Below are positions 1 through 7,780 of a stretch of 64,000 nucleotides of DNA, in pieces. The notes under the pieces are model-generated. The model made no database searches. It saw only the letters and a program-made list of their open reading frames with translations, and had not been told where the DNA came from. Each line of letters begins with the position of its first letter. Positions within the stretch are counted from its first letter, which is position 1. The translations under genes were made by a program, and so were the position numbers. The stretch comes from Linanthus parryae (Eukaryota; Streptophyta; Magnoliopsida; Ericales; Polemoniaceae): NCBI GenBank assembly GCA_023055425.1, contig JALGPY010000001.1:68486691-68550690 (forward strand), read 5' to 3'.

Positions 1-1
1 A

Positions 2-313
2 CCTGATAGCGCACGGTTGCTTTATAACACATGCAGGGGTCTTCAGGCTAAGGCTCAAGGCAGATTAGACTTCGGTTTTCTACTCAACAGAGTCACCCAA
101 ATCCTCGCATCTGTGAGCTTGAAATATGGCTACCATAACCTCATGTCCGAGAGGCGAAAATTGGAGGAACAAAGGAAGAAGGCTGAAGAAGCTGCCACCC
201 TCTTCCATGCGATGAAGGCCAAGTATGAAAAGTTGAAACAAGAAGTGAACCAAGCAAAAGAGACATCGCTCCTGTTTTCTCCAGAAGATCCTCTAATCAA
301 GGATTTATTTTAG
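2..313 (+). CDS. C-terminal part of coiled-coil ORF, open at window edge
   Basis: The frame is open from the window edge to a TAG at 311-313, so this is the last ~103 codons of a longer protein. Roughly the last 60 residues are rich in Lys, Glu, Gln and Ala with heptad-like spacing, as in a coiled coil. No catalytic motif is visible. It lies on the + strand, antisense to the Tat-lineage gag-pol that follows. Tat elements are known to carry extra ORFs downstream of pol, sometimes antisense and sometimes with a plant-mobile-domain core, and a coiled-coil tail would fit that. That assignment is inference, since the diagnostic N-terminal part is outside the window. Confidence 0.4.
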   Translation, partial: PDSARLLYNTCRGLQAKAQGRLDFGFLLNRVTQILASVSLKYGYHNLMSERRKLEEQRKKAEEAATLFHAMKAKYEKLKQEVNQAKETSLLFSPEDPLIKDLF

Positions 314-1086
314 AGGAAAACATTATTGTAATGCTAGTGTTTCTCCCCCTTTTTTTTAAACATTTGAAACTTCATGTCCCGTTTTGCCCTTATGAGGATT
401 TTGCACTCGTATCTTTATGCATATCAATTATGACATCATATGCTGACGTAATTTCCTTGATTTTCGCGCTAATAATTCATTAGATAAGCACGATTTCCTC
501 GGAAGCCACATCCTTATTATGACGTTCCGTCATTAATTAAGGCGTGCTACCGAATCGTCATAGCTTTTAGTAGGATAATTGAGTTTTACCCATTTTTGAG
601 ACTTAAGTAATTGATTCTTACCCATTTCCAAAGCTTTGCTGACTCAGCCAGGGAACTGAAGAGTCCCTTATGGATTCTATATAAACCTTGTCTCTTGCTA
701 TTTGGGTTCTTCATCCCAAAATGTGGCTTATCATGAGTCCTTACGACTGCTGGCATCGGTCCTTGACCCTTGTTGGCTCATGTCAATTTCAGGCTGTGAA
801 ACCAGAGTTTGTGCCTTGTTCTATATAAATAGCTCCCAAGAAATTCTTTGGAAAGCTCATCGATCCTCCTGATCTTTTTGAAGAAGAATTGCGTATGGTT
901 TCATGCTTCTGCAAAGATTTCTCTTTGTCTATTATGTTTGCAGGTCGTATCTCCGGTGACCTTCTGGCGAAGCACGGTCCTGTATGGATCTCACTACTGA
1001 ATCGTAATGAATGGTGTGTTTCTCCACTAGCTTTCCTGGAGGAGAACTATTTTCCGCCATTGTTTTGAACAAGGTGTGACGAGCCA
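314..1086. other. non-coding stretch, no gene recognised
   Basis: About 770 bp with no credible ORF. Short runs of T and C and two TATA-like tracts (near 679 and 823) are visible. It may belong to the long 3' non-coding part of the Tat element, but no LTR copy matching 10959-11581 was found here. Confidence 0.4.
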
Positions 1087-1182
1087 TTGTGCTCGTCTTT
1101 TTTCACAATCAGCTTCCTGCCCCAGGGGCTGTTCTCCCATTTGTTTTTCACGTCCACAGCCGTCAGTGCATGAGCTTCATCT
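1087..1182 (-). pseudogene. fragment resembling ribosomal protein eL14 (RPL14)
   Basis: On the - strand about 30 codons read through VDVKNKWENSPWGRKLIVKK, which strongly resembles the conserved mid/C-terminal segment of plant 60S ribosomal protein eL14. There is no flanking eL14 sequence: the frame runs into unrelated residues on both sides and ends within about 70 codons (1047-1256). This looks like a captured exon piece rather than a working gene. It has the same orientation as the Tat element, in its downstream region, so it could have been carried by that element or have inserted separately. Recognition is by eye from a short motif. Confidence 0.5.
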
Positions 1183-1289
1183 GGCATCTCACTTGGGCAG
1201 AAGATCAAATGAGAGCCCTGTTCTGGTCTAGGACGTCGACGATAGCGTCCCGTCACATAGTTTTTCCTTAGTGTAAGCTTTTGCTCATA

Positions 1290-1795
1290 AGCTGCTATCT
1301 AGACAGATAAATTGTAAGTCATTTTGACTATTAATGAAATATGCTTTGTCATTTGTTGTTCTTGTTCAACAAATTAGAATTTCACATGTGTGTTTGCTAA
1401 ATGACGAAACAAGTTATGTTTCCTTCGCGTTTTCATTGGAATATTGTCTGAATAATTCACTATGTAAAGCAAACAGGCTTTGTATCGCACAGGGCATTGT
1501 TGCTATTGCTTCCTATCTAAGCAGATATGCTTTTAGATCACTTAAGATAATAATTCAATATTGCTTCTTTCTAGGCATATAGGCTTTTAGATCACTTAAG
1601 ATCATAATTCAATATTGCTGCTATCTGGGCAGATAGGCTTTGCTCGCACAGGGCGTTGATACTATTGCTGCTATCTAGGCAGATAGGCTTTTAGATCACT
1701 TAAGATCATAATTCAATATTGCTGCTATCTCGGCAGATAGGCTTTGGATCGCATGGGATCATATATTATAGCTGATATCTAGGCAGATAGGCTTT
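1290..1795. repeat. tandem repeat array, ~54-58 bp units with mini-hairpin
   Basis: Seven copies of an imperfect inverted repeat CTATCTNGGCAGATAG occur near 1294, 1513, 1569, 1619, 1671, 1726 and 1775. Between several of them lies a shared segment containing TTTTAGATCACTTAAGAT and AATTCAATATTGCTGC, giving units of about 54 bp; a variant unit contains TCGCACAGGGC. The array sits between the Tat pol end (2008) and the window edge. Tat-lineage elements are known for hypervariable 3' untranslated regions rich in tandem repeats, which fits. Confidence 0.8.
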
Positions 1796-1857
1796 TGTCA
1801 TAAGTAAGCAGACAAGTAAATAAAACTATAGAGACAATCGAGATAATAAAAATTCTT

Positions 1858-1932
1858 CTCATATGGGAGAATCATTTTTATTAAAGCATCCTCATATGGG
1901 AGGAACATGACTACAAATTCCTCATATGGGAG
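1858..1932. repeat. three direct repeats of CTCATATGGGAG
   Basis: Exact 12-bp copies at 1858-1869, 1891-1902 and 1921-1932, spaced 33 and 30 bp, between the pol stop and the tandem array of the Tat element. Confidence 0.8.
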
Positions 1933-2007
1933 GGAACAACGCATGAGTTCATGGGAAGACTAGACTTAAAATCCAATAGACATTTGAGTTAAACATAAAG
2001 AGATAGG

Positions 2008-2589
2008 CTAAGGATAATGCTTTTTGATCCATCGCATATTGATTGGGCTTGAAGTTGTTGCAGTCCCATGGAGTCTCTGAATCGTGCAGTAACCGCTTTC
2101 AAAGACTTCTTTAACTTCGAACGGCCCTTCCCAGTTAACTGCGAACTTTGGTTGAGCTGCTTCCCGCATGCAATGATGTGAAGCTCGCAAAACAAAGCCA
2201 CCAACCGCAAAGTCTCAGTGTTGAACTGTTTTATTGTACGCGCGAGCGATTCTGTCCTTATATCTCTTGTTAGCCCTCTTGGCTTGTTCGCGCTTCCCTT
2301 CCAACAAAATCAGGTCATGATCACGTTGATTTTCATACAAGGCATGAAAGGCTATCCTTGCAGAGTTGACCTTTACTTCTGCTGGTACGACAGCTTCAGC
2401 TCCATAGCATAGCAGGAACGAGGAAACTCCTGTGGGGGTCCTGGACGAAGTGCGATATGCCCACAAAGCCAAATTTAAGGAATTTTCCCACTTCTTGTGA
2501 TCATTTGCGACTATCTTACTCAAAATCCTTAGCAGCGTCTTGTTGGTTGCTTCTGCGTTACCATTCCCTTTTGGATAGTAAGGCGTGGA
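2008..2589 (-). pseudogene. Tat integrase C-terminal part (catalytic Glu region to end of pol)
   Basis: Downstream of an in-frame TAA at about 2587-2589, the same frame continues with the region holding the third catalytic residue (motif GNAEATNKT). The helix-rich segment ending at 2215 follows. After a further stop/frame change comes the C-terminal module with WEGPFEV (GPY/F-type) ending KKHYP at about 2008. This is the tail of the integrase split from its core by a nonsense codon and a frameshift. The integrase joins the cDNA copy to host DNA; this copy cannot make the full enzyme. Confidence 0.8.
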
Positions 2590-3327
2590 TTAAAGTTTCC
2601 TTATGTTGTATTCCGCCAGTTTCGCGGCCATATGGCGATTTACAAAAGGAGTGCCATTATCCGAGAGGATTGTGTTGTGAATACCGAACCGGTATATGAT
2701 GTTTTCTTGAACAAAATTGACCACTGCGAGCGCATTTGCTATTTTGAGCGATACTGCCTCCACCCACTTGGTAAAAAACTCGGTCGCAGTCAGGATGAAT
2801 TGGTTACCATGCGATGCCGGTCGAATGGGACCAATAAAATCTAGAGCCCAATTATGAAATGGCCACGGTGTTCCTAATGCATGAAAATCTACAGCAGGAG
2901 CATGCACGAGGTTGCCCTTAAATTGACATTCCTGACATCTTTTTACCTTGGTGCGACAGTCTGCTTCCATTGTTGGCCAGAAATAACCGACTGTGAGGAG
3001 TTGTCTGCATAGTTTCGCACCACCCTGATGCTCCACTTGGTGAGATAAATCCATCCCCTCTTGCGCTTCTTGGTCATCTAGGCATCTGAGTAGATTACCC
3101 TCATGGCCCCTTCGCCAGAGTATGTTTTCCTGCACCACATATCGGGCCACTTTTCTTTTAAGTTTCTCAGCTTCCTTTCTTTGCTCGGGCTCGATTCCTT
3201 CCGCCAGGAAATCAAAGAGTGGCTTTCTCCAATCTGTGTCATCATCAACCAGATCAATTTCCAAAGAGTCTTTGATTAATGTGCAACTTTCAAAATTTCC
3301 TTGAATGATTGCAGGAGCTGTGGACAT
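2590..3327 (-). pseudogene. Tat integrase, N-terminal and catalytic core
   Basis: About 245 codons. The linker WRKPLFDFLAEG is followed by a zinc-binding region (the Cys pair is in CQECQ; the His side is HQVEHQGGAKL). The catalytic core follows with the first Asp in NWALDFIGP and the second in ILSDNGTPF. The frame stops before the catalytic Glu, which lies just downstream in the same frame (see 2008-2589). The ORF start is arbitrary; the protein was part of a polyprotein. A second copy of the linker lies upstream at 3409-3615. Confidence 0.85.
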
Positions 3328-3408
3328 ATCTGGCCAATGAATCCCATATCTTTGTGCCTTTCAGTAAATTGAGACTTCACTTTCCCCGCAGGAGTGCTGG
3401 TGAATCTT

Positions 3409-3836
3409 TTACAATAATGCTTGCCCCTCCTGCTGCGAGACGCACCGCATGAGTATTCCTCCCGGACCTTTGTAGTTAAGGGGGTTGTAGTGTATGCAGT
3501 ACCCTTTAGTGGATGCCCAATTTTCTTTGCTTGTTCCCTCAGCAATTGCACGTAGTATTGGTTTTCTCCATTCTTCATCGTCCACGGATTCATCCTCGCA
3601 TACCTCCTCTGTCAAGGCCGGAGTTTTTCAGACTTCGATCGAGATTCTCGCAGGGCATTTGTCCGTACTAACCTTAGATCCCAGAGTGGCTAAATCATCG
3701 GCATGCCGATTGTCAGCCCTAGGCGTATGCTCGTACTTGACATCAGAAAAGTGCTGTACCAGCTTTTGCACCAAAGTCCGATAAGGTAATAGATTTACCT
3801 CCTTCAACCCATACTCGCCTGAAGCTTGTTTGACAA
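3409..3836 (-). pseudogene. Tat second RNase H C-terminal end plus duplicated integrase linker
   Basis: From 3836 the - strand continues the second RNase H in another frame, through NRHADDLATLGSK at about 3700, which carries the late conserved His/Asp region. It then enters DDEEWRKPILRAIAEG and a short stretch ending before ILMRCVSQQEGQ (3409-3615). This last part parallels DDDTDWRKPLFDFLAEG ... LLRCLDDQEAQEG in the next ORF (2590-3327). The linker between RNase H and integrase thus appears twice, diverged, as if part of the region was duplicated or the element recombined with a relative. Confidence 0.6.
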
Positions 3837-4223
3837 TTAACTTAGAATCCCCATGACCGTCAGATTGTTCACTTCTAGCACCCTGGCCGCACGAAGTCCC
3901 GCGATGAGGGCCTCATACTCCGCTTCATTGTTGGTTACTGTAAAATCTAATTTTATGGACATTTGGATGACTTCCCCATCTGGTTTAGTCAAAACAATTC
4001 CAATTCCACCACCGTTCCTTGTTGATGATCCATCAAAGTGAAGCTTCCAATATGGCGACTCGACTGCATAAATTTCAGGCCCCTCTAGTTCCTCCTCGAT
4101 CATGGGTTCATAGCTGCTATCTGGGAACTGTGCCAAAAGATCTGCCACTGCTTTCGATTTGATTGCTCGCGGTTGAACACACGTAATATCATATTGCGAG
4201 ATGGTCATGTACCATTTTGCCAA
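3837..4223 (-). pseudogene. Tat second (archaeal-like) RNase H domain, N-terminal half
   Basis: About 128 codons. After a connection segment (KSKAVADLLAQFP) comes YWKLHFDGSSTRNGGGIGIV, the first catalytic Asp region of an RNase HI-type fold, then NNEAEYEALIAGLRAA with the catalytic Glu. This second domain, placed after the RT-linked RNase H and before integrase, is characteristic of Tat elements. It presumably replaces or adds to degradation of the RNA template during reverse transcription. The frame breaks near 3837 and continues in another frame. Confidence 0.85.
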
Positions 4224-4279
4224 CTTTCCGCAGGGAGAAGTGCGTCTTTAGAGAAACCGTATGGGGTCGCTCTTTGTAA

Positions 4280-4747
4280 TCACCTGTGCGAAGCGAAATA
4301 ATGCCTTAACTTTTCTATCACAAAGAATAAAGCAAGACAATGGCGTTCGATATCTGTGTACCTTGACTCGGCCGGCTGTACTATGCGAGAGATATAATAG
4401 ATCGACCTTTCTTGCCCTTCATATTCTTGAGCTAAAAGCACCCCTATAGACTTCTTCGTCGATGTCAGGTACAACAAAAGTGGCGATCCAAGCTGTGGTG
4501 CAATCATTACTCTTGGCGACGTCAGCAGGTCCTTCAGTCTCCCAAATGCGGCTGCAATTGCTGGGATGAATCTCCGCAGATAAGATAATTTCCCTAGGAA
4601 CGTCTTCAAAGTGCTCTGATTATGCGGTGCCGTCATGCTGGTAATAGCCGATACTTTCGCGGGGTCAGGCTCAATTCCTTGGCGATGTATTACGCATCCC
4701 AAAAACTTCCCCGAAGTCACTCCGAACGCGCATTTCATGGGGGTCAT
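4280..4747 (-). pseudogene. Tat RT thumb and first RNase H domain
   Basis: About 155 codons. The RT palm/thumb continuation contains FLGCVIHRQGIEPDPAKVSAI and FLGKLSYLRRFIP. The RNase H remnant follows with SIGVLLAQEYEG and ISRIVQPAESRYTDIERHCL. The first RNase H catalytic Asp segment looks degenerate (LYLTSTKKSIG where an Asp-containing strand is expected), fitting the idea that the second RNase H does the work in Tat elements. It joins the preceding RT ORF only after a frameshift. Confidence 0.8.
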
Positions 4748-4749
4748 CT

Positions 4750-5385
4750 TTAGTTGGAAACTCCTGCACCTTTCAAATACTTTCCGCAGGTTTCCCAGAT
4801 GGTCCGCTTCCTCTTTGGACTTGACAACCAGATCTCGACGTAGAATTCTACCTCCTGATGCATCATGTCATGGAACAAGGCCATCAGTGCTCGCTGATAA
4901 GTCGCGCCTGCATTTTTTAGTCCAAAGGGCATAACCGTGTAGTTAAATACCCCCACCGGCGTAATGAACGCGGTTTTCCGTGCATCGTCAGTGTCCATCT
5001 TGATGTGGTTATACCCACTGAAGCCATCCATGAAACTAAACATCCGGTGCCCTGTAGTAGAATCAATCAGCAAATCGATGTTGGGCAACGGGAAGTCGTC
5101 TTTTGGGCAGAAACGGTTGAGGTCCCTGAAGTCTACGCAGATGCGAAGTTGCCCATTCTTCTTCACCACTGGCACTATGTTGGCCAACCAAGTGGGATGA
5201 TGATTTGGCTCAATGAACTTAGCAGTCAACAACTTGACAATTTCTTGCTTGATCTTCACATTCATTTCAGGCCTGAAAATTCTCGCACTTTGCTTCACCG
5301 ATTTAGATCCCGGGATAACATCCAATCTGTGCATACTCACGCTCGTGTCCATACCAGGCATGTCATCGTACTCCCAGGCGAACAC
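4750..5385 (-). pseudogene. Tat reverse transcriptase, fingers and palm, frameshifted at YVDD
   Basis: About 211 codons. Fingers/palm motifs include WLANIVPVVKKNGQLRICVD, FRDLNRFCPKDDFPLP, FSFMDGFSGYNHI and MPFGLKNAGATYQR. The frame is lost exactly at the catalytic YVDD box: codons read YVEIW around 4834-4845, and the expected downstream residues lie in another frame, so a one-base loss hit the active site. N-terminal residues before MFAWEYDDMPGMD are out of frame or missing. This copy cannot encode active RT. Confidence 0.9.
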
Positions 5386-5667
5386 ATCCTTGTATTAAGT
5401 CAGTAATTGCAGCAACCTCGTTTCCTCGTCACTTGTGAGGTCTGCACTTAGGAAAACAGGCCTCTTCTTTTCTTCACTTGGGCTTAGGAACACCTCTTTC
5501 AGTTCCTGCTTTTGTGGCCTCGGCTTGTCTTCCATGCACTCAGGCGCTTCTTTCAACTTGTCCTCCAAAATCTCTGACTTTGGCTTGTCCTCTGCCGGGC
5601 CTTGTTCCAGTTGACTGGTTTGCCCAGGGATATCCCCATGCTCAGATAGGGGTACCCCCGCGCACCT
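5386..5667 (-). other. PR-RT spacer of Tat element, frame broken
   Basis: The interval between the protease ORF stop and the RT ORF contains no long frame on the - strand. It is Glu/Lys/Pro-rich in short frames, as expected for the degenerate linker between protease and RT. Confidence 0.5.
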
Positions 5668-6930
5668 TCATATGCGGTAGCATTTCTTTCTATTGGAGTA
5701 GAAACTTTCTATCTCCTTGCCCTTAGGGTCATGCTTTACCACCCTTTTCAAAGTGTACACATTATTCCTTTGGTAAGCGACTTGTGACGCCTCTTCGCAT
5801 GTGGGTATCTTTTCTTTGGCATCCTCTCTCATTACCATTACTCCTGCCGGTGACTGATCCTTGATGTCTTCCCATCGAGGCAGAGGAGTCGGATTGAATG
5901 GTCCCGGCATTTGCTCATCCGCCATTTCGGTGAACCATACTGCTTCGGTGAGATGCGCTTCGTTCAAATTGAAGGGTTTTACCGAAGCCGGTATCTCGAC
6001 TACCCTGCCATTCCAAATGGCCTTCATCACTTGGTGGGCTGTTGAGGGAACCGCGTCAAAACGGTGAATCCAGGCTCGCCCTATGATCATGTGATACGTG
6101 GTATTTTCATCGATGACATAGAACTTGGCCGAACACTTGATCTTTCCTATCTGAATACCCAGACGAATCCAGCCCATCGTCATCCTGGAATCACTTTCGA
6201 ATCCCATCAGCGGGGACGGGCGTCTGACAATCTTCTTCTCTGGGATTTTTGCCAACTTTAGAGTATTGAGCGAAACTACATTGACGGCTGCTCCTCCATC
6301 GACGAATGCCCTCTTAAATTCAACATCGTTGATCACCGCTGTTACATACAAGGGCTTCTGATGACTGGAATCTGTCTTCTTGTCACTCGCGGAGAAAGTC
6401 AATATCTTCTCCGAAGAGCGGGATGCCCTAATAACTTTTCCATTGGAGACTACGATGTCTTCTTCGAAGTCTTCTGATACCCTCAGAATTTCTTTTGTCA
6501 TCTCCTTCCAGCATTTCTCCGAAAAGTTCATCTCATCAAAGAATTTACTGAACCCGTGAGTCCCCTTCATCCTGTCAGCACGCTCATCCTCATTGCCCAT
6601 GGTGTAATCTTCCTCGTCATGGACTTCAACAATGATGGGCATACCATCTTCCGCAATATCTTCAAGGTCCATGATTGCAATCATGGCTACCTCTTTGTCC
6701 TTCGGCTCTTGCTCTTCATGGGCTGGCAGCGGATTGTTGCGCACGTCCTGCCTCTGATCGCTGACAATTAACTCCCCTTCTGTCATCTTGCGACTAACAA
6801 GGTGCCTAAGCTTCTTGCAGTCAGCTGTGGGGTGAATAATATTTCTGCGGCACTCGCACCACTTCGGGTCCCTCATCATCTCCTTAGAGGGTATTCTTTC
6901 GAGCGGAGGCAAAACCCTGTCTTTACGCCA
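5668..6930 (-). pseudogene. Tat gag C-terminus and aspartic protease
   Basis: The frame continues gag directly after an in-frame TAG at about 6928-6930. It starts with a Cys/His cluster (KWCECRRNIIHPTADCKKL) in the position of a nucleocapsid-type motif, then an acidic linker. The retropepsin-like core follows: RAFVDGGAAVNVVSL with the active-site Asp (DGG instead of the common DSG/DTG), and later YHMIIGRAWIHRFDAVPS. It would cleave the Gag-Pol polyprotein. The amber codon between gag and protease could be a mutation or a readthrough site. Confidence 0.85.
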
Positions 6931-7780
6931 CTATTTGCACATATCAATCACTTCCTCTAGCGAGCATGGTAGAGGCGGCGCATCTGAGGTCGCAACCCTG
7001 GGTTGCTTGTGTGGCGAAACTGTGTTGACCTCAGCTTCGCGTCCCCTTTTGTAACTAAACCTCCCAATCTTGAAAGTGGGTCCCCCTGGAGATCGTTCAG
7101 GGGCGTGCTTCTTCTTTTGCCTTTCCACTATAGGCTCTATGTTCTTGGTACATTCAATCAACTTCGAAAAAGTAGGAGTTTGTAAGTTGATTAACATACC
7201 CTTGTACTCATCTCGCATGCCTTGTAGGCATATCTCCACGAGCTTGCCTTCGAGCACTTCATCTCTGCACTCCAATGATTTGGCTCTGAACTTCTTGATG
7301 AAGGTGACGCCATCCTCATCACGCTTCTGATACATATGTGAGAGAAGTATCATTGTAACCTTCTCCTCCATCAGGAAAAACTTTGTGTAGAACCTCTGAA
7401 TCATGTCATCCCAAGTTTTGACAGATCCAGCCTCCAGTGTTCTATACCATTTATAGGCCACGTTCCCCAAAGATTTTGGGAACTCGCGCATCAGCAAGTT
7501 GGGGTCAGCCCCATATGGTCCCATTACGTCGATGAAACGCATGACATGATCGTGAGCATTCCCATTAACATCCTCGAACTTGTCCCACTTTGGGGCCTTA
7601 TACCCTGTGGGATTAGGCATCAGATAGATCTCCCGCGGGATAGGAGGGACATTGTCGAACTTCGGAATGATAGTGTCTGCGAAAGGTTGACTGGCTAGGA
7701 AGGTCTCTATGCGCCGATGCAAAGTCGTCATACATTCTGGTGCACTTCCTCCCACAGCAGGAGGAAGGATTGCAGATGGT
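6931..7780 (-). pseudogene. Tat gag core, 3' part of split gag
   Basis: Retrotransposon capsid-type region of about 275 codons from 7755, with PTGYKAPKWDKFEDVNGNAHDH, FPKSLGNVAYKWYRTLEAGS, WDDMIQRFYTKFF and the later LEGKLVEICLQGM. The same frame extends upstream to 7780, where it is cut by the TG...CA insertion; the missing N-terminal part is at 10460-10918. It ends in a TAG at 6928-6930, with the protease region following in frame. Confidence 0.85.

Noticed and set aside
1290..1795. Possible CRISPR-like array
   Set aside because: Repeats and intervening parts are both repeated and variable, the genome is a plant, and it lies in a retroelement 3' region.
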